From Eriocheir sinensis (lineage: Eukaryota; Arthropoda; Malacostraca; Decapoda; Varunidae), in the NCBI RefSeq assembly GCF_024679095.1, contig NC_066562.1, positions 9,870,014 through 9,934,013 of the forward strand: a DNA stretch of 64,000 bases, given 5' to 3'. This document shows, piece by piece, positions 28,665-41,360 of this stretch. Under the pieces are notes generated by a model that was not told where the DNA came from, ran no database searches, and saw nothing but the letters and a program-made list of their open reading frames with translations. Within the stretch, counting starts at the first letter, position 1; every line of letters starts with the position of its first letter. Made by a program: the position numbers and the translations under genes.

Positions 28665-29545
28665 GGGCGCGTCCACCACCCTTAGCGCACCCTTCCCGTC
28701 AGGACTTGCATCGGAAAGCGTCACAGGAAAACTAAGCTGAGGTGTATCCGTGAGAGACCAATAGAAAGACGGATAATAATGAACCTTTCCGATCTTTCTT
28801 TCTTGTCTGATGTCCATATTTTTCCTCATGTGGTTGGGGTACCGACAATCATCCCTCAAACAGTACGGTTTCCAATTGCTCAGTTTCAGTTTTATGTGGA
28901 TTTTCATGGATTTTTTTAGGATTTTTAAATTTTCCGACAAGCAGGAAATTTAAAAATCCTTAAAAGATCTATGACAATCCGTATAAAACTGAACTATTGG
29001 AAACTGTACTATTTGAGGGACAACTGTATTCTCTCCTTCCCATGTCCTCCACACACGATCTCCAGGTCTTCTGCCTTCTACCTAGTCTCCTCTTCTTCCT
29101 GGTGTTCCTCCTCCTCATGTCTTCCCACACTGTCTCCTCTTCTCCCTGGTGTTCCTCCTCCTCATGTCTTCCACACAGTGTCTCCAGGTCTTCTTTGTTC
29201 TTCCAGCTGGTCTCTTCTTCCACCTCCATCTCCACAGCTCTTCTTCTCCCTGGCGATCCTCCTTCTCATGTCTTCCACCACACACTGTCTCCAGGTGGTC
29301 TTCATTCTTCCAGCTGGTCTTTTCTACCTCCACCTCCACAGCTCTTCACCCTCTCATGTCTTTCTCCACACACTGTCTCCAGGTCTTCTCCCGCCTTCCA
29401 CCTGGTCTCCATTTACACCTCCATCAATCTCCGCAGCTGTTCCGAGTACACATTCCGACAATCTCACGCAGACCACAGCTTAGTTTTCCGAGTCCTTCCC
29501 AATGTGGTCCTGACGAGAAAGATGCGTCAGGACAGGCAAACACAT
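28665..29545. mobile_element. Foldback (long inverted-repeat) element with a minisatellite in one arm
   Basis: The centre is near 28940. Left-arm words CCCTCAAACAGTACGGTTTCC, CAGTTTCAGTTTTAT and AGGATTTTTAAATTTTCC are mirrored to the right as GGAAATTTAAAAATCC, ATAAAACTGAACTATTGG and GGAAACTGTACTATTTGAGGG. The outer left sequence GGAAAACTAAGCTGAGG pairs with CCACAGCTTAGTTTTCC at 29472-29488. The right arm is interrupted at about 29038-29440 by a minisatellite with CTCATGTCTTCCACAC and TCTCCAGGTCTTC units. No transposase visible. Confidence 0.7.
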
Positions 29546-30531
29546 CCCAGTTATGATATTCAGTTTTTAGGAAGGTAGGAAGGGACTTAACTTCTTCTGT
29601 TTAGGATATACACAACTGGTGACTACACTTAGCCAGCCACAGTCTGTCAGTCTCCCTGTGGTGACCTTGGAAGCACTACTGGTGGGGTAGCAAAGTCATT
29701 TTTTCCCTCAACATATAGCACCATTTTATTTAACTAACCCTCTTAACCTTAGAATGCCTCACTCCTGCATGTCTTATTGGCGTATACTCCATTCGAACTA
29801 ACCCAGGCCTTCCCATGTCCCCCCATTATAAGCATATCATCAGCGCCTCTCGTAGAAGTTGCTGGGATTTTTAGGACGATTTTGTGATGCTGAGGATAGT
29901 TTTACGTGACCTGCATCTTGACCACCCATGAAAACCAGGTCAATCTTCTCTGTGGCCATGGGAAAAGGTCGTAATTGGAGCCAAAAACAACAATATCGAC
30001 CTTTAACTTGCCCCTTCTCAAATACAGGCGGAATGTCACTGGTGGCTCTGGGAAGGTCAAATCCAGCATCTATCCCTGACCCACAAGCAAGCTGTACCCT
30101 TTCTCACTGGTGGCTCTGGGGAAGGTCAAATCCAGCATCTTCTATCCCTGACCCACAAGCAAGTCATACCCGTTCTCACTGGTGGGTACTGGGAAAGGTC
30201 AAATCCAGCATCTATCCCTGACCCACAAGCAAGCTGTGTACCCTTTCTCACTGATGGATGCTGGGAAAGGTCAAATCACAGCTGTTAATGGGCCGACCTG
30301 GGAAGATTTATTGACCTGGTTAATTTGAACAGGAGTATAACACCACCGAAACTTGGAGACTGTTTCCCTATATTGTCTTTCATAGTTGCTGATCACCCAT
30401 AGCTCCTACAACCTTCGGCCCAGAGAGAGAGGGAGAGGGAGAGGAGGGATGTGTGGAGAATGATTCCTTTGTATGTGACTGGGAGGGGCATGTGACTGTG
30501 GGGTTTGTAAACATACTGTGGGGTCCTGTGA

Positions 30532-30534
<3 letters not shown>
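29546..30534. repeat. Dispersed and tandem repeats, no gene seen
   Basis: A relative of the 69/105-bp repeat lies near 29845-29960. A tandem array of about 65-70 bp units (GGTCAAATCCAGCATCTATCC, CTGACCCACAAGCAAGC) lies at about 30040-30290. Confidence 0.7.
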
Positions 30535-30594
<60 letters not shown>

Positions 30595-31108
30595 CAAACA
30601 TCCATGAGTCAAGTGAATAGAACATGGGTGAAATCTATAGACATGTTGTGTTGTCGTGTCTGAAGATTTCGCTCAAAATTCTGTTCTATCGACACAAGTG
30701 CTTGATGCTTTGTCAACTGCGCCTCCCCTACTCTCTCTCTCCTCTCCTCTATTCACTTTTTTTCTCCTTATTATCTCTCCTCGGTTCTCCCTTCCCTTCT
30801 CTCCTCTCCTCCCCTACTATCTCTTCTCTTTTCACTTTTCTCTCCTCTGTTCTCCCTTCTCTCCTCTCCTCGCTCCCTCTCTCTCTTCGCCGGCCGTACA
30901 AATGTCAGAACCACTCACGAACGTAACTCTCATCCACTCTCTTTCCTAACTACCCAGTGCAAGGTTATTCACTCTCTGCCAAAGCCTTAGTGTCCTTGGT
31001 GTCACTGTCTTGTCTCGTCCCTGTACTGAATCACGCTGACAATCTTTCGGCTTTCCTTCAAGACCTTCCCAAAAGCACGGAAAGATTACTTGATGCATTG
31101 CTGAATAA
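30535..31108. repeat. (GA)n and pyrimidine-rich DNA
   Basis: (GA)n at 30535-30591, then CTCTCCTCTCC-type repeats to about 30890; no gene seen. Confidence 0.75.
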
Positions 31109-31819
31109 ATGACACACAGCTGGACGTCATCACCACTCATTGTCTTACTCCTTCACGCCCCAGAAATTAGGTTAGAGTTTCACCGACAAGGACATTCTCC
31201 CTCCTGGTTGCCACTTCCACTAAATTATTACAAATTGTCCAGTCAACCAAAGCTACCAAGTGCGTGTGAATGGTCTTACCGAACGCCGAACTCGGACAAC
31301 AGGAAAACAGTCTCTACCGAGGAGTCTGTGTTCAAGCCAGACCTGACCTTACTTGGCCTGGCCTCGGCCCACAGCAACAGACCAAGGTGGGTGAGTCTAC
31401 TCCAATACACTGGGCATGTCACTTACACAAGGAGCTTTGGGCTTGCTAACCAGGATAGTTTTCAAATCACTGAATACATCGGACCCTTGACTTGGCAGAC
31501 TGTAAAGGGTGGAGGGGCTTGTCTTGAGAGGCAACACACTGCTGCTGTCTGGCAGTGGGTGTTTCATGACTCACAGCGCCCTCAGAAAATATGGTGTGGT
31601 GGAATTTCTATATGCCAGAAGTTTGTTAATGAAACCAATAATCCGGTAAATCTGAGGGCCCAGTGCAGTGCTTGGTTTGCTGCCGGCGTGGGCGGCGCCA
31701 CGGCTCTGAACACTTGCATGGTGTTGGACAAGGCAGTGGATCAACAAAGAAGACTTTCAATGCATACTTCAAGTTCAGACGCCCGGCACACTGTTGTGAG
31801 GAATGATGGCACTCGTTAA
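31109..31819 (+). other. Unrecognised 236-codon open reading frame
   Basis: Opens with ATG at 31109 and ends with TAA at 31817-31819. Composition is ordinary, without simple repeats, unlike other long spurious frames here. I recognise no domain, signal peptide or clear membrane segment, and see no splice partners. It lies antisense to what may be the 3' UTR of OTUD5. It may be a chance frame or a remnant of an unknown gene or element. Confidence 0.15.
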
Positions 31820-33139
31820 CCTGGCAACGGTCCTGCCCACTGGGGTGGTGGGCGGGGCAGCTTGGCTGCTCTGCCCTGCTACAGATTCTTCCACTCTCCA
31901 AATCATGTGTAAGTAATTTAATCACTGGACAAAAATGTCGTACAAAACAACGTTGAGCTAAACAAATGTAAACAAACAAGCCGGTCGTGGCCAGACACCA
32001 CGTGCTCAGCGTTTGATTCTCCCGGCACCAGAGCCTCGCGGCCCTCAGCGTGTGACCTGAGGACCGCCGCGCTGCGCTGGCGTGGCAGACTTGGCAGGTG
32101 TGCTGGTGTGTGTCCAGCTCCTGCCTTGGCCGCCCTGCTTGGGGGAGGGGGGGCAGCCCCGCTGAGCAAGGCCACACACCCCGGCCGGTGATGCTCTCTG
32201 AGAGCCGCCGTGAGTCAGCACGTCATCAGGGTGCCGGCCAGGCCTGCCGGACTATCACAGGTTCAGCGTCGCTACAATGATTGCTCGTGCAGGCCGCCGT
32301 CTGGGTGGTGGCGGGGCCGCCGGGCCTGCCTGAGCCATGACGATGAGCAGCTGGTGATGATCATGAGGGTGACGTGCGAAGGTTACCAGAACGCGTCGCG
32401 CAAACTAAAGTGAAGCCGACTATCGGAAGCTTAACAATCGGTTCGTCAGCGAGAGCCGCGCGGCGAACCTGCAAAGTAACAACAGAGCAATAAAAGTGAT
32501 GTAAATGCCTAGTTGAAATGTGCATATTTATGCATAATACAAAGTTGCACTTCATTGGAATAACTGCTGAAGGTAAATCATCAAACTGATCCTCAAAACA
32601 TACAGCTAGCTATGACTCGTCAGTCCTTAAGTGTTAGTAGAGTGTATTCAAACCACATCCATCCTGCCACCAAGCTCAACTCCCGTCCTTTGGCACCGGC
32701 TCACTGCAGCCACCAGCATCCGTCCCCCAGCACCACCCGACACACCCGGCCCTGGTGGCACGCACCCCACACACCCAGTGACGGCAGCCACACACACACT
32801 GGGGCCAGGCAGCCGTGTTAGACTCACTTTGAAGTGTTCGCCCCCGACCCTGGCAGGCCACACCTGTGCTGCCGGCCTGTTCCCACGCCAGCACAACAGA
32901 CTCAACTCTCACTGAATGAACTCGTGAAGGTTCCCAGCATTCGGGCGCATGCATGTGGTTTGAATATCAGGGCTGCGGGAGGGTAAGGAGGCAGGTCTGA
33001 AGTACTATTTTGATTTTGCATAACACTGCAGAGGAACATTTCTATCCTGAGATGGACCGGGAGGGAAGGAAGGGAACAAAACATTCAGCAACTATCCCCA
33101 TGAAGTACACACACACACACATGTACACTTGCACAACCA

Positions 33140-33179
<40 letters not shown>

Positions 33180-33301
33180 AAATGTTAGGTAATTATGTGG
33201 CAAACTTGTGTGCCGGTAGAGTTGCCGCTAACTGAGATTAGTGACTACAGACACACACTGGGAACTGCAGACGAGTGCTGAGGCGCGGAGAGAACCAGGT
33301 G
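31820..33301 (-). other. OTUD5 3' flank, possibly 3' UTR
   Basis: Follows the OTUD5 stop codon on the minus strand. Unique-looking, moderately GC-rich DNA at 31820-32960 with a (CA)n run at 33130-33177. No clear AATAAA on the minus strand was found close to the stop; the nearest convincing one is near 30307, so the transcript end is not placed. Confidence 0.35.
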
Positions 33302-35287
33302 TTAGGAGGAGGCGGAGGAGGAGGAGGGGGACGAGGACACAGATGTGGAGGAAGAGGAGGAGGTGGAAGAGGAGGAGGAGGAGGCAACAGCAGCAGCGGA
33401 GGACGTCGAGGCGGAAGAGGTGGTTGCCGGGGACAGGGAAGAACAGGAGGAGGAGGAGGAGGAGCCCGAGGAGGACGCAGCATTGTCACTCGTCTCGTCC
33501 TTGGTGCGGGACTTGAGGCTTTCGAGGTATTCCTGCTGGCTGGCGGCGAGCACCTGGGCCAGGATATCGGCCTCGGCGCTGGAGTATTCGCTCAGGCCTG
33601 CGGAGACGGAGCGGAAATGAGCTACTCTGGGGTGCGTTGACAAAGGGTTGCAAGACTTACGACACACCCCAAACTTGATGTGACTAACTGAATGTGTAAA
33701 TGTAAATAAATAGATAAATGTGAATGTACATATATGAATCTTTCCATGAACAACCTCTTGTCTGGTCTAACCCACAAATAACCAACCACAACCACAATCA
33801 CCACACCACCACAACTCACCAAATATATGCGGCGGGAGGTGGTTGAGGAAGGAGGCCCGTTCATTCACCCGGAACTCCCCCCCCATCGACACAGAGTACC
33901 CAGACGACGACGGCATGGGGTCCTTCGACGATCCCGGGACAGCTGGCTCATGGTCCTGCGGCGCTGAGGGGGGCGGATCCTTAGAGCCAGAGGGGCCGCG
34001 GGGGGACGCAGGGGTGGCGCCGCGAGGGGGGGGAGGAGGTAGTCGAGGCAGGTCACCCGAGCACTGCGAGGCGCGGGGTGAACTGCGTGGGTTGTCGGCT
34101 GAACCCTCGGCCTGGGGAGTCTGGTGGAGGGGTGAGGTGCGCCCCCGGGGACATCGATCACTGGGGTCTGTGCTGGAGGTGGATGAGGGGGACCGCTGGA
34201 GGGGGGGGAGGGGAGATTGGTATTAGTGATGTTTTGAAAAGGTAAATGAGATGAACAGAGGGAAAAATAAAGAGGAAGAAAAAATAATGATGAAAATGGA
34301 GAGAGAGAGAGAGAGAGACAAAGAGAGAGAGAACAGTTTTGGATGAAGGGGAAGAAGAAGAAGAGGAAAGAAGAAAGAAAAAGAAAAATAGGGCAATAAA
34401 ACTCAGAAGAAGGAAAAAGATTGAAAAATAAAGATGCATATATGTGTGTGCGTGTGTGTGTATCTGTGTGTGTGTGTGTGTGTGTGTGTGTTTGGGGGAA
34501 GGGGAAGGGAATTGATTTTTGTGTATTTCTGATTTTTTTCTGATTGATATTGTGCTGGACTGCAGTTTGTACTTGTAATGCATATCTTTAATAATATGTA
34601 TCTGTTATCCTGAAGTCAATAAACCATCTATCTATCTCTACCTGTGTGTGTGTGTGTGTGTGTGTGCTTACCTGTCCCTTAGAGCGCTGGTCATTCTCCC
34701 TCAGCCACTGCAGGTAACTCTCATGGGCGACCTGCTCCTCGATCGCCTCACTCGTTGCCTCAAAGTCTGTTGCCCGGATCTTGTCTTCCAACATGGCCTG
34801 AGGAGGAAGGACAACAATCATCATCATCATCATTATTATTATTATTATTAGGGTGAGGAGACGAGGAGGGAGGGAAAGGGTAGGGAGGGAGAGAGAATGA
34901 AGGGAAGGGAGCAAGGCAGGGTGTAGATTAATGTATCCCTTTTCTCTCTCCCTTTTTCCCTTCCTCACTCCAACACAAGATAGGGAAGGGAGAGAGGGAG
35001 GGAAGGAGAATGGAGGGAAGGGAGAGAAAGAAATCCAGGGTGCACATCAGTGTTCCTTTCTCTCTCCCTCTCTCTCTCCATTTTCCTCTCCCTCTCTCCC
35101 ACACAAACAAAAATATCAAGAACTGTATATCTGCAAAAAAACTCCAGCACTGTAAACAAGATAAACAACAAACATCATAAATAACAACATAAACAATGAC
35201 AAACTGGCTTTTTTTTCATTATTGTTTCATTTCTTTACCCCCTTGAACTGTTTCCTCTACTGTAAAAAAAATAATAATAACAATAAC

Positions 35288-35338
<51 letters not shown>

Positions 35339-35598
35339 TAAAACTAACCTGCTCCAAGTGCACGTTCTCGCTCTGCCTGGTCGCCTCCTTCATCAAGTTC
35401 TTATCGGCCAGCCCTGGTTGGTAGCCCGGCAGACCGAGCCCCACCCCTACGGTAGCCTTGTAGGGGTCCACCAGGCTGTTGTAGTGGGTCCCCATGTGGT
35501 AACTGAGGCGGATGGGTTCGTTGTCGGTCTGAAGGCTGCCCTGGAAGCTGTTGATCGGTTCTGGAAAGTGGAAGAGTGAGATGATTAGTTATGATTGG

Positions 35599-35639
<41 letters not shown>

Positions 35640-36983
35640 GTGTGATGACTATAGGAGTGGGCTGTGGTGTGGGTGAGAGGGTGAAGGATACTGGAGATGA
35701 GATGATGATGCTGGAAATGGCTGGAGATGAAGGATGCTGGAGATGACTGGAGATGAAGGATACTAGCTCTGAGGATGCTTGAGATGAAGGATACTGGAGA
35801 TGACTGGAGATGAAGGATACTAGCGATGAGGATGCTGGAGATGAAGGATACTGGAGATGAAGGATACTGGAGGGATGCTGGAGATGACTGGAGATGAAGG
35901 ATACTAGCTCTGAGGATACTGGAAATGAAAGAAACTGGAGATGAAGGATACTAGTGATGAGGATACTGGAGATGAAGGATGTTGAAGATGAAGGATGCTG
36001 GAGATGAAGGATACTGGAAATGAAAGAAACTGGAGATGACAAGAGATGAAGGACACTGATGTAGGATACTGGAGATGAAGGATACTAGCAATGAGGACGC
36101 TGCAGATGAAGGATACTCAAGATACAGGATACTGAGGATACTTTGAACATATATGGAGGAAGGAGGATAATTGCAGCGGATAACTCAAACACACACCCAC
36201 ACACCGCCTCCACCACTCACCCACGCTGTAGCAGTAGACCTCGATGATGCGGTTGTACATTTCGGACATGGCGGCCAGCTCGATGTGGTTGCCGAAGCAG
36301 TCATCTCGTCGCTTCCGCTGGACATAGGTTTGGAAGTCCTCTGACACGAAGGGCGCAAAGGCATCCTCGTTACGGGCCTGCGGGGAAGAGGTGGTGAGGT
36401 GGTGGTGATGGTGATGAAGAGTAATTATTTTTGTATTTTTTCCCTTTTCCTGTCCTCTCCCCCTTCCTTTGTTCTTCCCCTTTTCCTATCTCCAACTCTC
36501 TCTTTCCTTCCCTTTTCCACTTTCTCACTCTCTCCCTCCTACACACACACACACACACACACACACTATCCCTCTCTTCTCCCCACTCCCTCCCCACACA
36601 CTCACACACCCCTCTCCCTCCCCCTCTTCACCCCTCACCCCCACACTCACGATATAATCCATGCAGTGCTTCCGTACGCTGCTGTGCATATCCTGGTCCC
36701 CGTACACCTGGTCTGCGATGGCCCGGAACAGACACGCCCCATCCTCCCGCATCTTCTTAATCATAAGCCCCTTCTTCTTCATCTTCTTCTCAAACCGTCG
36801 CTCCTTCTGTGGGGGGGGGGGGGTAAGAAGAAGGGTGATGAGTGTTTGTTTGTGTTTGTGGAGGTATTGGAGGAGGAAGGGGGTTGGAGAGGTGGGAAGA
36901 TATGGGGAGGAAGAAGAGGAGGAAAGAGAAGGTAGGAAGGAGGAGGAGAGATGAGAAGGGGTGGGAAAGAATAGGTATAAAAT

Positions 36984-37038
<55 letters not shown>

Positions 37039-38063
37039 CCTCCCTAGTGTGTGTTTGTGAGTGTGTTTTTGAGGAGGTAGAAGGAGAGAGAGGTAGACAG
37101 ACACACAGAGAGAGAGAAAGAGAGTGAAATTGAAAGATAGAAAGATAAATATAGAGATAAATGGTTTGAAATAGAGAGAGAGAAATGGATATAGAGAACA
37201 GAAAAAAAGAAAGAAAAAAATATAGGTGAAAATACATGAAAATTCACACACACACACACCAGGAAAACAAAGGAAGATGCTTGAGAGACATAAAGAAATA
37301 TAGCGTCCCACAAAGAAATATAGAGGTTTGGAACAGACTAAGTGAGGATGTAGTATCGGCGAGAAGTGTGCAAAGCTTTAAGGAAAAGTTGGACAAATAC
37401 AGAATCGGATATGGGACCACACGAGAGTAAAGCCCAGGCCCTGTAAAATTAGAACTAGGTAAATACACACACACACACACACACACACACACCTCCTCCC
37501 ATTGCTCGGCTGTCAGGTTCCATCCGAAGGGCTCGTACTCATCCCCGCTGTTGTAGCCACTGTGGTCATTCTCCTCGGGGTCTTGCGACGGCCCGGCCTG
37601 CAGGGAGACAAGACCGAGACCTTAGTGACGACAGCAACACGAACACACAAACAAACATGTATTATTCGTGAGTTTATAAAAATAAGTATAATGCAAGTTT
37701 TGTTTTTCTTTATGAGGATGAAGAGGAGAGGAGGAGGATACCATAAGGTGCTGGCTATCATGTGCTTGAAGATACCCTAACCTAACCTAACCTAACAAAA
37801 CCCTAAACAGTTACTATAGGTCTTGACTGAAAATTCCTTACTAATGAGACTTTCTATACAACAAAGTGAGGTCATTCTTTGTTGATTTATACCATAAGGT
37901 GCTGGCTATCATGTTTGAAGATACCCTAAACTTAACCTAACCTAACCTAACAAAACCCCAAACAGTTCCTATAGGTCTTGACTCAGAAAATTTATATATG
38001 CTTCCTTACTAATGAGACTTTTTATACAACAAAGTGAGGTCATTTTTTGTTGATTTATACCCC

Positions 38064-38100
<37 letters not shown>

Positions 38101-38374
38101 GCACACTCCACACCCACCTGAGGAGAAAGAGCAGGTGGAAGAGCAGGCGGAATGGAGGTGGTGATGTGTGTGTGTGTATGTGTGTGTGTATGTGGGTGTG
38201 GGTGTGGGTGTGGGTGGGCGATGGGGTGGGTGACGGGGGCGACGCTCCACCCACTGCTGGTGCTGGGGTAGGGGGGGGAGGTGCTGCCCCGGTGGTCGCG
38301 ATGCTTGGGTCTGACGCTCCTGAGGCCGAGGCGGAGGAAGGAAGGAAGGGAGGAAGGTTAGGCTCGGCAAGGCT

Positions 38375-38416
<42 letters not shown>

Positions 38417-38598
38417 CACACACACACTACGATACGCGCACACATTAACACATATTACACATTTAGAGACATGGTTATACACACACACACACACACACAC
38501 TATGATACGCACACACATTAACATATATTACACATTTATTAGAGACATGGTTATACTTCACACACACACACACACACACATACAATAACAAATTAACA

Positions 38599-38646
<48 letters not shown>

Positions 38647-40690
38647 ACCTACACAAACAACAAAATTATCCACAAACACACAGGAGCGCACATGGAGTTT
38701 TTTTTTTTTTTTACTCTTTTTGTTGCCCTTGAGTCGTATCCTTTGATGTAAAAAAAAAAAATAAATAAATAAATAAATGAATAAATCCATACACACATAC
38801 ATACATACAAGTACATGCACACACACAGCCCATCATGCCGCACCCCATACCTGAGAGGACTGGCACGGTAGCGTCGTTTGCTGTGCGAGGGGCCGCTCTC
38901 ATGGCCGTCCTCAAAGTGGGAGGGGGAGGTGTGGGGGGCGCGCTTCTCCTCCCGAGGGGCGGCGGAGGGGGGCGGGGGGGGCCAGCAGGGAGGGGGGGAC
39001 TGGGAGGACAGGTAGAGTGTGCCCCTGCTCGTCCCTTCCCCAGCCTAAAAGACAGACAACATGGGTGAGAAGGGGGAGCCGAGGGGGAGGTGTGATAGGA
39101 GTAAAAAGCTGTTAGTAAATAGGTTAGGTGAGGTTAGGTGAGGTGAAGTTAGGTTTGTGTAGGATAGAAGGTGTAGGCGAGAACTGGGAGCCGAGGGGGA
39201 GGTGTGAAGAGAGTAAAAGGCTGTTAGTAAATAGGTTAGGTGAGGTGACGTGAGGTGAGGTGAGGTGAGGTTAGGTTAGGTTAGGTGGGGTTTGTGTAGG
39301 ATAGAAGGTATAGGCGAGAACTGGGAGCCGAGGAGGAGGTGTGAAGAGAGTAAAATGCCGTTAGTTAATAGGTTAGGTTAGGTTAGGTTAGGTGAGGTTA
39401 GGTTAGGTGAGGTCAGGTTAGGTGAGGTTTGTGAAGGATAGAAGGTATAGGTGAGAAGGGGGAGCCGAGGAGGAGGTGCGACAGGGGTAAGAAGCCGTTA
39501 GTAAATAGGTTAGGTGAGGTGAGGTGAGGTGAGGAGGAGGTGAAAATAATAGAAGTGCTGGTAAATGAAGTTAAGGATGGAAGGTGAGGTGAGTGGGAGG
39601 TGATAACGAGGTGCGAACAGTAAGTTGGAAAGTTTCGTTTAGTCGGTGCAACATCTGTGGTCATATGCCGGAGAGAGACAGAAGGGGAAGGAATTATAGG
39701 AGAAGGAACAGACCCCAGGAGACGGGACACAACCCCCGATTAATACCTGGTACCCATTCACTGCTGGGTGGACAGGGGCGTAGGGTATCAGAAAACCCGC
39801 CCAAATTTTTCCACTCCGCCCGGGAATCGAACCTGGGCTCTCTTGGTTGTGAGCTGAGCGTGCTATCCACTGCACCACGAAGCCCCCCATGAAAAGAAAA
39901 GGAAGGGAAAGGAAAAAAATGATGAATGAGGAGAAACCAAATGAGGAGAAATGGGGTCGATAAATGAAAAGAAAAAAAAAGAGAAAGAAAAAGAAGGAGG
40001 GGAAAAAAATTATGAATGAGGAGGTGAGAGCAGGGGCAGGTGTGCAGTGTGGGCAGGTGTTGAATGAAAGGTGATTGGGTTCAGGTGTATATGGAGGTGG
40101 TGAATGGAGGTGGTGATAGTGGTGGTGGTGGTGGTGGTGATGAGTCTAACACACATATTTTCATCACCGTATTACAATTCATAATTTCCGTGGCTAATTC
40201 CGCTTTTTAAACTCAATTTTCGTAAATATAGCAAGGGGCAGAGGCCTTTCCCAATGTCCTCCTTTCTTTGTCTTCCTATCTCTCCTCCTCTCCCTTCCTT
40301 CCTCACGAAACCAGCCACATTGTCGTTGATGAAGGGTAATACAGGTGTGAGGTAAGAAGGGACAGGTGTGCAGTATGGCCAGGTGTTGAATGACAGGTAA
40401 TTGGGCTCGGGTGTGTATGGAGGTGGTGGTATTCAAGGGTGTGTTAGTAAGGGCGGATGAAGGAGAAGGTTATCATCCGGTTCTGTCACTCACAAGAAGT
40501 CACAGGAAATTGGGACATGATAAAGTCACGCACATATACGAACACACATACACTGGACACAGCAACACACACTCACACACACACACACACTCCTTTCTTT
40601 TCTCTATCTAATCTTCTTCTATTGCATTCTTACGTTTAAAAATTACTTTATTTTACTACCGATGTCATTAGTGCCACAGATGTCATTCTA

Positions 40691-40726
<36 letters not shown>

Positions 40727-41292
40727 CAATTTTTCTCTCATTCTCTCCTCCCTGATACCTTCCCTCTCTTCCTTCTCCATCTCCTTCTTTATCTCTCTTC
40801 CTTTCTCCTTATCTTCCTCTATCTCCTCCACGTCCTCCTTTCTTCCTTCCTCCCTCTTTTCCTTTCTCCTCCTCCTCTCCCTTCTCTTCCTCCTCCTTCT
40901 CTATCTCCCTTCCTTCCTCATTCCTCTATATCTTCCTTTTTTTATCCTCTATCTTCCTCCTCCTCCTCTCCCTCCCTCCTCCTCCTCCTCTCCTTCCTCC
41001 CTATCTTCCTCTTCCAATATCATCTCAAGGGCCCCACTGTCTGATAAGGAAGGGGCTGATAAGGATGGATGCTGTGAAGGGGTACAAGGTATGCCCTCAA
41101 TGCCCCCTTCTTCACAGTGAGCCCTCTATTGATAGCTCCCTTCTTCTTCACCTTTGATTTTTTTTTTTTTGGTGTATTTGTATTTGAAAAGTTGTATTGT
41201 TTGTTTGTTTGTTTGTTTAATGGAGTCAAGTGTTGGATTAATTATTTATTTTCCTATTTCTAGTTAACTTTACCTAATTTATTTTCTCCTTC

Positions 41293-41360
<68 letters not shown>

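Noticed and set aside
38319..38372. Alternative OTUD5 exon 3 start at 38372 giving a [11 protein letters not shown] frame
   Set aside because: It joins exon 2 in frame but cannot reach exon 4 in phase through the strong CAG/GTGGGT donor. The start at 38319 agrees with both neighbours.
39815..39890. Possible minus-strand tRNA gene
   Set aside because: Box A/B words fit, but it is the head of SINE family 2; the body continues and recurs at 53135.
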